Below are positions 8,519 through 17,170 of a stretch of 64,000 nt of DNA, piece after piece (position 1 is the stretch's first letter; the number at the start of each line of letters is the position of its first letter). Origin of the DNA: CBDCIS01 sp965217565 (GTDB lineage Bacteria; Chloroflexota; Dehalococcoidia; Lucifugimonadales; CATOSD01); assembly GCA_965217565.1 (NCBI GenBank), contig CBDCIS010000001.1:62001-126000 (forward strand), read 5' to 3'. Position numbers and translations under genes: made by a program. Under the pieces are notes generated by a model. It had not been told where the DNA came from, made no database searches, and saw nothing but the letters and a program-made list of their open reading frames with translations.

Positions 8519-9769
8519 CTACGCCCCGATGTCCCCTCGGTACACCACGCCCTCGAACCTCACGCGGCGCGCGTTGGCATACGCCCGCGCCCGCGCCTCG
8601 TCCAGCGTCGCGCCCAGCGCCGACACCGTTAGCACGCGCCCGCCGTCTGTAACCACGCTGCCGCCCGCGAACTTCGTGCCGGCGTGGAACACAACCGCGT
8701 CGTCGTCCACATCCCCCAACCCTTCCACAGCGTGCCCTGTCGCGTACTCGCCAGGATAGCCTCCCGAGGCCAACACCACGCCCACGCACGTACGCGCGTC
8801 CAACTCTATGGACAGGCTCCCGAGGTCTCCCTGAGCCGTCTTTATCATAGCCTCCGCCAAATCGGTTTTCAATCGGGGCAAGATAACCTGCGTCTCGGGG
8901 TCTCCAAGCCGGCAGTTGAACTCCAGCGTCTTCGGCCCCTCTCTCGTCAGCATCAGGCCTGCGTACAGCACACCACGATAGTGGATTCCCTGAGCCGCCA
9001 TCCCGCGGGCCGCAGGCTCCATAATCTCACGTCGAACCCGCCGCTCCAACTCCGCGTTCCACACCTGTGGAGGGCTGTAGCTCCCCATGCCGCCGGTGTT
9101 GGGCCCAGCGTCGCCATCTCCGAGACGCTTGTAGTCGCGGGCCGCGACCATCGGCGAAACTTGCTCACCGTCCACGAACGCGAATACGCTCATCTCTTGC
9201 CCCTCGAGGCACTCCTCGACCAGCACTCGCTCTCCGGCCTCGCCGAACTCTCCCTCCACCATCATCCGGCGCAGGGAGGCGTGGGCCTCGCACCGCGTTC
9301 GAGCCACGAACACACCCTTTCCCGCCGCGAGACCGTCCGCCTTGACGACGACGGGTAGGGGAACGCTCTCCAGGTGCTTCCTTGCCTCTTCGTAAGACGC
9401 AAACGCCTGCGACATCGCCGTTGGGATTCCCTGGCGCAGCATTAGCTCTTTGGAAAAGACCTTGCTGCTCTCGATGAGGGCCGCCTCCCGCGTTGGGCCG
9501 AACACAGGCGCGCCCGCGTCCTGAAAGCGGTCCACGATGCCCGCTGCCAGTGGAGCCTCCGGCCCCACCACGCTGAACCCTACGCCGTTGTCCTGCGCGA
9601 ACCTCAGCAGACCATCGACGTCGGTCGCTCCTACCGGCACGTTGCGCCCCAGCCCGGCCGTGCCCGCGTTGCCCGGCGCGATGTACAGCTCAGACACGAG
9701 GGGGCTCTGCCGCAGCTTCCACGCGATGGCGTGCTCTCTCCCCCCGTTGCCAACTAGCAGTACCCTCAT
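8519..9769 (-). CDS. purD: Phosphoribosylamine-glycine ligase
   Basis: GARS, ATP-grasp enzyme of the second step of purine synthesis; 416 aa. Visible: N-terminal VLLVGNGGREHAIAWKL, the ATP-grasp core VKADGLAAGKGV, EECLEGQEMSVFAFVDG, DAGPNTGGMGSYSPP and FNCRLGDPETQ. Its ATG at 9769 overlaps the stop of the MazG-like gene (ATGA), indicating translational coupling. Confidence 0.95.
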   Translation of the reverse strand: MRVLLVGNGGREHAIAWKLRQSPLVSELYIAPGNAGTAGLGRNVPVGATDVDGLLRFAQDNGVGFSVVGPEAPLAAGIVDRFQDAGAPVFGPTREAALIESSKVFSKELMLRQGIPTAMSQAFASYEEARKHLESVPLPVVVKADGLAAGKGVFVARTRCEAHASLRRMMVEGEFGEAGERVLVEECLEGQEMSVFAFVDGEQVSPMVAARDYKRLGDGDAGPNTGGMGSYSPPQVWNAELERRVRREIMEPAARGMAAQGIHYRGVLYAGLMLTREGPKTLEFNCRLGDPETQVILPRLKTDLAEAMIKTAQGDLGSLSIELDARTCVGVVLASGGYPGEYATGHAVEGLGDVDDDAVVFHAGTKFAGGSVVTDGGRVLTVSALGATLDEARARAYANARRVRFEGVVYRGDIGA

Positions 9770-10152
9770 ATGTCGTCGCGCCTTCGCACGAGCTTACCTG
9801 ACGACTCTTCCACGAAGTGCGTCTCCCTGGTCTTGCCGTCGTTCTTCCGAGCGACCTCGAGACAAGCCCGCTCACCGGCTGCGCCGAGCGTGGCGAAGCT
9901 GCCCATCACGACAAACGCCACGTCCGCAAGCTCGAGCGTGGCCTCATCCAGGTCACCCCTGTTGAGTCCCCTGGCGTGCTCCCCAACCTCTTCCATGAGA
10001 AACGCGAGCCGATTTTTCAGCGTAGCCAACGAATCCTCGTCCGAGGTCCGCTCACCAGCCGAGGGAACGTCAAATCGTTCGTGGAAATCATAGACGCTGC
10101 CAGCCAGCCGCGAAATGTACGACGTGAATTCGTCCCTCGTTAGCTCGTTCAT
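9766..10152 (-). CDS. MazG-like nucleotide pyrophosphohydrolase
   Basis: All-alpha NTP pyrophosphatase-type protein of 128 aa. The metal-binding pattern is seen as EEVGEHARGL followed by ELADVAFVVMG (ExxxE...ExxD). ATG at 10152 gives the natural start MNELTRDEF; an upstream in-frame start would run into the neighbouring gene. It overlaps purD by 4 nt. A nucleotide house-cleaning role fits its place in a purine operon, but the substrate is not evident. Confidence 0.75.
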   Translation of the reverse strand: MNELTRDEFTSYISRLAGSVYDFHERFDVPSAGERTSDEDSLATLKNRLAFLMEEVGEHARGLNRGDLDEATLELADVAFVVMGSFATLGAAGERACLEVARKNDGKTRETHFVEESSGKLVRRRDDI

Positions 10153-10165
10153 TGAATCTTTCACC

Positions 10166-10519
10166 CTACGACGTCGAAACGTAGCCGTATGCGGCTTCGA
10201 GCCAGGGCAGCACGGCGGGGATGTCCTCCGGGAGCAGCAACAGGAACTGCACCCAGCGGGCGTACTCGTCATCCTCCAGCGGCGAAACGAACGGTGAGAC
10301 TCCCGCCAGCGTAAGCGCCCTCGCCCGAAGCTCTTCGGACAGTGTCATGGCGATTACGCCCTCCAGCAGTATGGCGAAGGGCCTGCCCTCGACCGCGTAA
10401 CCTACGCCGCCCAGCAGCCCCTCGGACGTCACGCCATCCATAGCAAGAAGAGGAACGTCGAGCGACGCCCGAACCTCCTCGTCAATCGAGACCTCTTCTT
10501 CGTAATACTCCCCAGTCAC
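10166..10519 (-). CDS. Hypothetical protein in the guaA-purD interval
   Basis: About 118 aa starting at GTG 10519 (MTGEYYEEEVSIDEE); the start is uncertain. Acidic, with a hydrophobic centre (LLGGVGYAVEGRPFAILLEGVIAMTL) and a C-terminal LLLLPEDIPAVLPWLEAAYG. No domain recognised. It sits in line between guaA and the MazG-like gene with short gaps, so it is probably translated as part of the purine operon. Confidence 0.55.
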   Translation of the reverse strand: MTGEYYEEEVSIDEEVRASLDVPLLAMDGVTSEGLLGGVGYAVEGRPFAILLEGVIAMTLSEELRARALTLAGVSPFVSPLEDDEYARWVQFLLLLPEDIPAVLPWLEAAYGYVSTS

Positions 10520-10565
10520 CAAAGCGCAATCCCCCTGCGCCGGCCGCCCACCAGCCGCTCGCTCC

Positions 10566-12143
10566 TCACTCCCACTCGATCGTTCCCGGCGGCTTGCTCG
10601 TAATGTCATAGACCACCCTGTTCACCCCTGGCACCTCGTTGGCGATGCGATTGGAGATTCGCGCCAGCACGTCATAGGGCAGCCGCGCCCAGTCCGCGGT
10701 CATGGCGTCGCTGCTGGTCACCGCCCGGATGGCTATCACGTAGTCGTAGGTACGGAAGTCGCCCATCACGCCGACGGTGTGCGTATCGGTGAGCACCGCG
10801 AAACTCTGCCAGAGCTCGCGGTACAGGTCGTTCGTCTCTATCTCTCGCATCACTATCCAGTCGGCGGCCCGCAGCGTCTCCAGCTTTTCGTGCGTCACCT
10901 CGCCGATGATGCGTATCGCAAGTCCGGGGCCTGGGAACGGCTGCCGATACACCATGTCCTCCGGCAGCCCGAGCTCCAGCCCTGCCTCGCGCGCCTCGTC
11001 CTTGAACAGGTAGCGCAGAGGCTCCACCAGGCTCAGTTTCATGTGCTCGGGTAGCCCGCCAACGTTGTGATGAGACTTGATCTTCGCCGCAGACTTGCTC
11101 TCCGGCGTCTTGCTCTCGATCACGTCGGGGTAGAGCGTGCCTTGAGCCAGGAAGCCCACGTCCCCGATTCGCGCAGCCTCCTCGTCGAATACCCTGATGA
11201 ACTCCGCTCCAATGCGCCGCCGCTTCTCCTCCGGATCGACGACACCCCTGAGCGCGCCAAGGAAGCCCTCGGTGGCGTCGGCGTAAACCAGGTTCACCTT
11301 CATGTGCTTGTCGAACGCCTCGATGATTCTCTCCGGCTCCTGCCGCCGCATCAGCCCGTTGTTCACGAATACGCACGTCAACCGGTCGCCAATCGCCCGG
11401 TGAACCAGGGTCGCCGCCACCGCCGAATCGACGCCGCCCGACAGCGCGCAGATGACCTTGCCGTCGCCCACCTGCTCACGTATGCCCATGACCGCTTCCG
11501 CCACGAACCCGCTCGCCGTCCACAGGCCCTGGCAGCCGCATACCCTGTACAGGAAGTTCTCCAGCAGCGCCTTTCCCTGAGGCGTGTGCTCCACCTCAGC
11601 GTGGAACTGGATGCCAAAAGCGCCCCTGCCGTTGCCGAGCGCGGCGATAGGGGAGTTGTCGGTGTAGGCCAGCGGCGCGAACCCCGGCGGCGCCTCGGCG
11701 ACGTGGTCGCCGTGACTCATCCACACAGGCATGGAAAAGGGTATTCCGCTGAAGAGGGGATCAGCCAGGCTGTTCAGATGAAGCGTAGCGTGGCCGTACT
11801 CCTTGCTTGCGGCGGGAGCCACCTTGCCGCCCAGTTGGTGAACCATCACCTGCATTCCGTAGCAGATGCCCAGAACCGGCAGGCCGCTGTCATAGACCCA
11901 CGAAGGCGCGAGAGGCGCGCCGGGCTCATACACGCTCGCGGGGCCTCCCGACAGGATGACCCCCTTGGGATTCAGGTGAGCCACCGCGTTCCAGGGCGCG
12001 TCATGCGGGACAATCTCGCTGTAAACTCTGCTCTCTCTAACCCGCCGCGCAATTAGCCGGCTGTACTGCGAACCAAAATCAATCACCACCACCGCCTCCC
12101 TCTCAGCCCTGTCCAACCGCTCAGCCAAAGACGACCCCCTCAA
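10566..12143 (-). CDS. guaA: GMP synthase (glutamine-hydrolysing)
   Basis: Converts XMP to GMP. The N-terminal glutamine amidotransferase begins VVVIDFGSQYSRLIARR, with the nucleophile Cys in LGICYGMQVM and His/Glu in AEVEHTPQG. The ATP pyrophosphatase domain has the PP-loop ALSGGVDSAVAA, and the dimerisation domain ends DITSKPPGTIEWE. The frame is open to 12191, but that extra stretch translates spacer repeats; TTG 12143 is the most upstream plausible start and a later TTG cannot be excluded. It heads the minus-strand purine run. Confidence 0.93.
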   Translation of the reverse strand: MRGSSLAERLDRAEREAVVVIDFGSQYSRLIARRVRESRVYSEIVPHDAPWNAVAHLNPKGVILSGGPASVYEPGAPLAPSWVYDSGLPVLGICYGMQVMVHQLGGKVAPAASKEYGHATLHLNSLADPLFSGIPFSMPVWMSHGDHVAEAPPGFAPLAYTDNSPIAALGNGRGAFGIQFHAEVEHTPQGKALLENFLYRVCGCQGLWTASGFVAEAVMGIREQVGDGKVICALSGGVDSAVAATLVHRAIGDRLTCVFVNNGLMRRQEPERIIEAFDKHMKVNLVYADATEGFLGALRGVVDPEEKRRRIGAEFIRVFDEEAARIGDVGFLAQGTLYPDVIESKTPESKSAAKIKSHHNVGGLPEHMKLSLVEPLRYLFKDEAREAGLELGLPEDMVYRQPFPGPGLAIRIIGEVTHEKLETLRAADWIVMREIETNDLYRELWQSFAVLTDTHTVGVMGDFRTYDYVIAIRAVTSSDAMTADWARLPYDVLARISNRIANEVPGVNRVVYDITSKPPGTIEWE

Positions 12144-12225
12144 ATGGCCCACTGAAACGCTGACTAACTGACCCACCGGAAAACTGACCAACCGACCCTA
12201 CCATCTATGTTATACTATTTCAACC
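12144..12225. promoter_or_regulatory. Divergent promoter region, guaA / Sua5
   Basis: An 82-bp region rich in ACTGA-type spacer repeats (CTGAAACGCTGACTAACTGACC). On the plus strand a -10-like TATACT at 12211-12216 lies 9 nt before the GTG of the Sua5 gene, so its message would be leaderless or nearly so. No clear minus-strand promoter for guaA was identified. Confidence 0.45.
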
Positions 12226-12897
12226 GTGACACCGAAACCCGATGCGTCCCTTCACCGTGCGCCTGAAGCCTCGCAACGTCAGCTAGAGTCCGCGGCGCGA
12301 ATTCTCCGCGGAGGCGGCGTTGTCGCCATCCCCACGGACACCCTCTACGGCCTCGCCGCCGACTCGCTCAACGAGCGCGCGGTGCGGCGCGTCTTCCGTT
12401 TGAAGGGACGGCCCAGCGGCATGGCCCTTCCGCTGCTGCTGGCCGACACCGCCGACCTCGCGCATTGGACGCTCGATGTCCCCAACGCGGCCTGGACTCT
12501 CGCCCAACGCTTCTGGCCCGGCGCGCTGACGCTGGTGCTCCGAAAGGCCGACGCCATCCCTGACGTCGTATCCGGCGGCATGGACACCGTCGCGCTCCGC
12601 GTGCCAGCCCACGATGCGCCCAGGGCGATCGCCGCCGCGCTCGGCAGGCCCATCACCGGCACAAGCGCCAACCGCACCGGCAGGCCGGGCATGACCTCCG
12701 CGGACGCCGTGCGGCGCGAACTCGCCGGCGAGCTTGACCTTCTCATAGAAGGGGAGTGCGCCCCGGGTGCGCTCGCCTCCACGGTGCTGGCCCTCACCGG
12801 CGCGCGGCCCAAGATTCTGCGGGCTGGCGCGGTAACCCGCGAGGCCATCGAAGAGGTGTGCGGCGGCGTGGACATAGCCGGAGACGAAGCGCCATGA
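12226..12897 (+). CDS. tsaC: Threonylcarbamoyl-AMP synthase (YrdC/Sua5 family)
   Basis: Makes threonylcarbamoyl-AMP from threonine, bicarbonate and ATP for the t6A37 modification of ANN-decoding tRNAs. 223 aa, a single YrdC domain without the Sua5 C-terminal domain. Seen: GGVVAIPTDTLYGLAAD, the basic RLKGRPSGMALPLLL, PGALTLVL, TVALRVPAH and the SxN motif GTSANRTGRPGM. GTG start at 12226 just after the -10 box. Its stop overlaps the next gene (ATGA). Confidence 0.9.
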   Translation: MTPKPDASLHRAPEASQRQLESAARILRGGGVVAIPTDTLYGLAADSLNERAVRRVFRLKGRPSGMALPLLLADTADLAHWTLDVPNAAWTLAQRFWPGALTLVLRKADAIPDVVSGGMDTVALRVPAHDAPRAIAAALGRPITGTSANRTGRPGMTSADAVRRELAGELDLLIEGECAPGALASTVLALTGARPKILRAGAVTREAIEEVCGGVDIAGDEAP

Positions 12898-13907
12898 TTC
12901 CCCCAACCGGTATCGACGACCTCTCGGCCCGCGTGGAAGCCGAACTCAACAGCATCGTCACTTCGCGCCAGATGCCGCTTTATCGCATGATGTCCTACCA
13001 CATGGGTTGGAACGACGAGCATGGCACGCCCGGATCGCCCCCGCCAAAGCTCCGCGCGCTGGGCGTGCTCTGCCTTCTCGCGTCCCAAAGCGTGGGCGGC
13101 GACCTGAACGTCTCGCTGCCGGCGGCATCGGCCGTCGAGCTGGTGGACAACTTTTGCCAGATACACGGCGACGTGCAGGGCGGCAGCCCTCAGCGCGACA
13201 ACCGAGACGCCGTCTGGTGGGTCTGGGGCCCCGCGCAGGCCATCAACGCTGGCGACGGTATGCATGCCCTTGCCAGGCTCGCCCTCTTCCGCCTTATCGA
13301 GCGAGGCGTGTCCGCGGAGACCACCTTCCGGGCGGTGCAACTGCTCGACGAGGCCAGCCTGAGAACCTGCGAGGGCCGCTTCCTCGATCTCGAGGCCCAG
13401 GAGCGCATCGACATGAGCCTGGACGCCTATCTCAAAATGACCTCCAGAAAGTCGGGCTCCCTCGCATCCTGCGCCATGAGGTTGGGGGCTCTCGTAGCGA
13501 CGCGGGACGAGAGGGCCGCCCACGCGATGGCCTCGTGCGGCGAAAAGCTGGGCGTCGCTATGCAATTGCGCGCCGACGTGCGCCAGTTTTGGAGTCCCGG
13601 CAATGACGATGCCGCGCCCAGTCCCGACGTCATGAACAAGATGAAGCTTCTGCCCGTTGTTTACGCCCTCGAAAAGGCTAACCCAAACGAAAAGCGTAGA
13701 ATGGGCGAAATCTACTTCAAGCGAGTCCTCGATCGCGACGACGTAGCAAAGCTCCGCGCCGTCATCGAGGAAATGGGCGTCCGCGACGCCTGCGAAGACA
13801 TGATCGCCCAACTGCGCCGAGAGGCCGGCGCGGCCCTGGACGTACCCGTAATCTTGCCGGAGGGCGGGGCCGCCATAGACGCCTTCGCGTCCTCTCTGCT
13901 AGACTGA
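12894..13907 (+). CDS. Polyprenyl synthetase homologue with degenerate catalytic motifs
   Basis: 337-aa all-helical protein resembling trans-isoprenyl diphosphate synthases. The first Asp-rich motif, normally DDxxD after a His, reads HGDVQGGSPQRDNRD, and the second, normally GxxFQxxDDxxD, reads LGVAMQLRADVRQFW, so both metal-binding motifs have lost acidic residues. Substrate-length or regulatory roles (as for noncatalytic subunits) are possible. ATG 12894 overlaps the tsaC stop by 4 nt. It is the second gene of the tsaC-pgk run. Enzymatic activity is doubtful. Confidence 0.7.
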   Translation: MIPPTGIDDLSARVEAELNSIVTSRQMPLYRMMSYHMGWNDEHGTPGSPPPKLRALGVLCLLASQSVGGDLNVSLPAASAVELVDNFCQIHGDVQGGSPQRDNRDAVWWVWGPAQAINAGDGMHALARLALFRLIERGVSAETTFRAVQLLDEASLRTCEGRFLDLEAQERIDMSLDAYLKMTSRKSGSLASCAMRLGALVATRDERAAHAMASCGEKLGVAMQLRADVRQFWSPGNDDAAPSPDVMNKMKLLPVVYALEKANPNEKRRMGEIYFKRVLDRDDVAKLRAVIEEMGVRDACEDMIAQLRREAGAALDVPVILPEGGAAIDAFASSLLD

Positions 13908-13936
13908 ACCCCTTATCCACCACCCACTTTCGTCAA

Positions 13937-15154
13937 GTGACCGCTTTGCCAACCAAGCAAACAATCGAAGACATCGACGTGGCCGGCAAAACCGTCCTGG
14001 TCAGGGTGGACTACAACGTCCCGTTCCATCCCGGCACAACCAGAATCTCCGACGACAGCCGCATCGTGGCCTCCCTTCCCACCTTGCGCTACCTCCTGGA
14101 GCGCGACTGCAAAATTGTGCTGTGCTCGCACGTGGGTCGCCCCAAAGGCAAAGTCGTCGAGGAGATGCGGCTGACGCCCGCGTCCACGCGATTGGCGACG
14201 CTGCTCGGCAGACCCGTCAGCCAGCTATCCGACTGCGTCGGCCCCGACGTCAGGGAGGCCGTGGAGGCACTCGACCCCGGCGGCGTCGTCATGCTGGAGA
14301 ACCTCCGATTCCACGAAGGCGAGGAGGCCAACGACCCGGAGTTCGCGGCCGCGCTCGCGTTGCTTGCCGACGTGTACGTGGGCGACGCCTTTGGCACGGC
14401 GCACAGGGCGCACGCCTCCACCGACGGAGTCGCCCGCTTTCTCCCATCCGTGGCCGGGTTTCTCATGGCAACCGAGCTCGATATGCTCGGACGGGCGCTC
14501 GAATCGCCGCGCCGCCCTTTCGCCGCCGTCATGGGCGGCGCGAAAGTCTCCGACAAGATTGCGGTCTTGGAGAACCTCGCGGGTAGGGTGGACACTCTCG
14601 TCATCGGCGGCGGCATGGCGGCCACCTTCTTCAAAGCGCAAGGACTGGAGATAGGCGACTCGCTGGTCGAAGAAGACCGGGTGCGGTTCGCCCGCGACTT
14701 CATGCAATCCTCGAGCCAAAAGGGTCTCGATCTGCTGCTTCCCATCGACGTCGTGATAGCTGACGACTTCTCCGCCACCGCGGGCCATCGCACCGTGAGC
14801 GTAGCCAACATACCCGCCGGGTGGCGCGTCATGGACATAGGCCCCGAATCGGCGTCCCTTTTCGAGAAGGCCCTCATGCCGTCCAAGACCCTCCTCTGGA
14901 ACGGGCCGATGGGCGTGTTCGAATGGAACCCCTACGCCCAGGGAACCATTCGTCTGGCCAACACCGTCGCCGCTATGAAGAGTGCCACCACCATCGTAGG
15001 CGGCGGCTCAACCGCCGAGGCCGTGGACTCACTCGGCCTGACCGCCAAGATGACCCACGTCTCCTCAGGCGGCGGCGCGTCCCTGGAGTTCCTGGAAGGC
15101 AAGGAACTCCCCGGCGTAGCCGTCCTGCCAAACAAACCAACTCATCAACCATGA
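13937..15154 (+). CDS. pgk: Phosphoglycerate kinase
   Basis: Glycolytic kinase interconverting 1,3-bisphosphoglycerate and 3-phosphoglycerate with ADP/ATP; 405 aa. Recognisable blocks are VLVRVDYNVPF, the substrate-site LCSHVGRPKG, ENLRFHEGEEAND, FGTAHRAHAST, the nucleotide-binding MGGAKVSDKI, and the hinge GGGSTAEAV with SSGGGASLEFLEG. GTG start at 13937. The stop overlaps the ATG of apgM, so pgk and apgM are translationally coupled. Confidence 0.96.
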   Translation: MTALPTKQTIEDIDVAGKTVLVRVDYNVPFHPGTTRISDDSRIVASLPTLRYLLERDCKIVLCSHVGRPKGKVVEEMRLTPASTRLATLLGRPVSQLSDCVGPDVREAVEALDPGGVVMLENLRFHEGEEANDPEFAAALALLADVYVGDAFGTAHRAHASTDGVARFLPSVAGFLMATELDMLGRALESPRRPFAAVMGGAKVSDKIAVLENLAGRVDTLVIGGGMAATFFKAQGLEIGDSLVEEDRVRFARDFMQSSSQKGLDLLLPIDVVIADDFSATAGHRTVSVANIPAGWRVMDIGPESASLFEKALMPSKTLLWNGPMGVFEWNPYAQGTIRLANTVAAMKSATTIVGGGSTAEAVDSLGLTAKMTHVSSGGGASLEFLEGKELPGVAVLPNKPTHQP

Positions 15155-16356
15155 TCGACCTTCCCTACCTGGACGAAATCTGCCGGCCAACACCCTCCAA
15201 GATAGTCATGCTCGTGGTTGACGGGCTTGGCGGCGCGCCGCATCCCGCTACCGGCAAGTCCGAGCTCGAAACCGCCAGCCTACCCAACCTCGACGCGCTG
15301 GCCGCCACCGCCGCCTGCGGCCTCACCACGCCCGTCATGAGCGGCATCACGCCGGGAAGCGGCCCTGGCCACATGGCCCTCTTCGGCTACGACCCAGTGA
15401 AGTACCTGATGGGACGCGGCGTGCTGGAGGCCCTCGGCATAGGCATTGAGATGACCCGGAATGACGTCGCCGCCAGGGGCAACTTCTGCACCCTGGACGC
15501 CGCCGGCCTGCTCCTGGACCGCCGCGCGGGGCGCATCCCCACCGAGCAGAGTACGCCCCTCGCCGCGTTGCTCGACCGGATCGAAGTCCCGGGCGTGAAG
15601 CTTTCCGTACATCCGGTGCAGGACTACCGCTTCGTTCTCGTGCTCAGCGGCGAAGGACTTGGCGATGCCGTCAGCGAGACCGACCCCCAACTAGAGGGCG
15701 CGGCTCCCCTCGACGCAAGGCCGCTCTCCAACGACTCCGGACCCACGGCGGCGGCCGCCAACGCCTTCGCCGCCGCCGCCCGTCGGGTGCTCGCTGGGCG
15801 CGATCGCGCCAACATGGTGCTGCTCAGGGGCTTCTCCGGCGTGCCGCGTCTGCCCGACTTTGGCGCGCGCTATAAGCTCAATCCCGCCGCTATCGCCGCC
15901 TATCCCATGTACCGGGGCATCGCCAAGCTGGTGGGCATGAACGTCATACCGACGGGCGTTAACTTCGACGCGGAGCTCGACACGCTGGAGCAAAACTTCG
16001 ACGCCCACGACTTCTTCTTCCTCCACTACAAGCCCGCCGACGCCGCGGGCGAGGACGGCGACTTCGATGCCAAGGTGGCTCGGCTGGAAGAGCTCGACCA
16101 CCGAATCCCGCGCCTGCTCGACCTGGACCCCGACGTCCTTGTCATCGCGGGCGACCACTCCACACCGGCAATCATGGCCAGCCACAGTTGGCACCCGGTG
16201 CCGCTCATGCTGCGCTCCCAATTTACCAGAGGCGACGGCGTATCCGGCTTCTCTGAGCGCGCCTGCGGCGTAGGCTCCCTCGGCCGGATGCCCGCCACCA
16301 ACGTGATGATGCTCGCCATGGCCCACGCCAAAAAGCTGATAAAATACGGCCCCTAG
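15151..16356 (+). CDS. apgM: 2,3-bisphosphoglycerate-independent phosphoglycerate mutase, archaeal type
   Basis: ApgM of the alkaline phosphatase superfamily, 401 aa, interconverting 3- and 2-phosphoglycerate. Metal-binding and catalytic regions: VMLVVDGLGG at the N-terminus, GITPGSGPGHMALFGYDP with the catalytic Ser/Thr region, HYKPADAAGEDGD, and the C-terminal VIAGDHSTPAIMASHSWHPVP with His and Asp ligands. It starts at ATG 15151 inside the pgk stop. Together with pgk and tpiA it forms a lower-glycolysis cluster. Confidence 0.93.
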   Translation: MIDLPYLDEICRPTPSKIVMLVVDGLGGAPHPATGKSELETASLPNLDALAATAACGLTTPVMSGITPGSGPGHMALFGYDPVKYLMGRGVLEALGIGIEMTRNDVAARGNFCTLDAAGLLLDRRAGRIPTEQSTPLAALLDRIEVPGVKLSVHPVQDYRFVLVLSGEGLGDAVSETDPQLEGAAPLDARPLSNDSGPTAAAANAFAAAARRVLAGRDRANMVLLRGFSGVPRLPDFGARYKLNPAAIAAYPMYRGIAKLVGMNVIPTGVNFDAELDTLEQNFDAHDFFFLHYKPADAAGEDGDFDAKVARLEELDHRIPRLLDLDPDVLVIAGDHSTPAIMASHSWHPVPLMLRSQFTRGDGVSGFSERACGVGSLGRMPATNVMMLAMAHAKKLIKYGP

Positions 16357-16396
16357 TCCACACCCAAAGCCCCAACTCAACCTTCAGGAGAATGCC

Positions 16397-17152
16397 TTGC
16401 CCACAACCATAATCGCCGGCAACTGGAAGATGTTCACTACAATCGAGGAGGCCGGGACCCTGTTGTCCGGCATGAGAGATGCGCTCGAGGCCGTTGGCGG
16501 CGTCGAAAAAGTCATCTGTCCACCCTTCATCTCGCTGGACGCGATCGGCGCAATGCTCCAGGGGTCGAGCGTCGCCCTGGGCGCGCAGAACATGCACCCC
16601 GAAGCGCAGGGCGCGTTCACAGGAGAGGTTTCCCCCGCCATGCTCGCCGGGCTCTGCCAGTACGTCATCCTGGGGCACTCGGAGCGCCGCCAGCTATTCG
16701 GCGAGACCGACGAGTTCGTCAATCTCAAGGTGAAGGCGGCCATCGCGGCCGGCCTGCGTCCCATCCTATGCGTTGGTGAGCATCTACGACAGCGGGAAGA
16801 TGGCAACGCGGAATCCGTAGTGGAAGCCCAGCTAAGGCAGGGCCTCTCCGGCATCGACTCTCCCGGCGGCCTGGTGGTGGCCTACGAGCCGGTTTGGGCC
16901 ATCGGAACGGGTAGGGCGGCAACCCCTGACGTGGCCCAATCCATGATGGCCCACGTCAGAAGCGTCCTCTCCTCCCTCTTTCCGTCGCGCGCCGAAGACA
17001 TCTCCTTGCTCTACGGGGGCAGCGTCAACCCCGCCAACGCAGCCGACTACATGCGCCAACCCGACGTCAATGGCGCGCTTGTAGGCGGGGCAAGCCTGAA
17101 CGCCGAATCCTTCACCCAAATCGTCCAAACCGCTGCCCAGGCCAACCCGTAG
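16397..17152 (+). CDS. tpiA: Triosephosphate isomerase
   Basis: 251-aa TIM barrel that interconverts dihydroxyacetone phosphate and glyceraldehyde 3-phosphate. Catalytic residues are visible: Asn/Lys in AGNWKMF, His in LGHSERRQLFGE, Glu in VVAYEPVWAIGTG (the flexible loop follows), and the phosphate-binding LLYGGSVNPANA. The start is TTG 16397 preceded by CAGGAG. miaA follows after 18 bp. Confidence 0.96.
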   Translation: MPTTIIAGNWKMFTTIEEAGTLLSGMRDALEAVGGVEKVICPPFISLDAIGAMLQGSSVALGAQNMHPEAQGAFTGEVSPAMLAGLCQYVILGHSERRQLFGETDEFVNLKVKAAIAAGLRPILCVGEHLRQREDGNAESVVEAQLRQGLSGIDSPGGLVVAYEPVWAIGTGRAATPDVAQSMMAHVRSVLSSLFPSRAEDISLLYGGSVNPANAADYMRQPDVNGALVGGASLNAESFTQIVQTAAQANP

Positions 17153-17170
17153 GGGCCGCGCCAATATCCC

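Noticed and set aside
11067..12056. Long open frame antisense to guaA (and similar ones opposite hisC, dapL, the first tenA, S41)
   Set aside because: They mirror strong coding genes of high GC, are Arg/His-rich and have no recognisable family.
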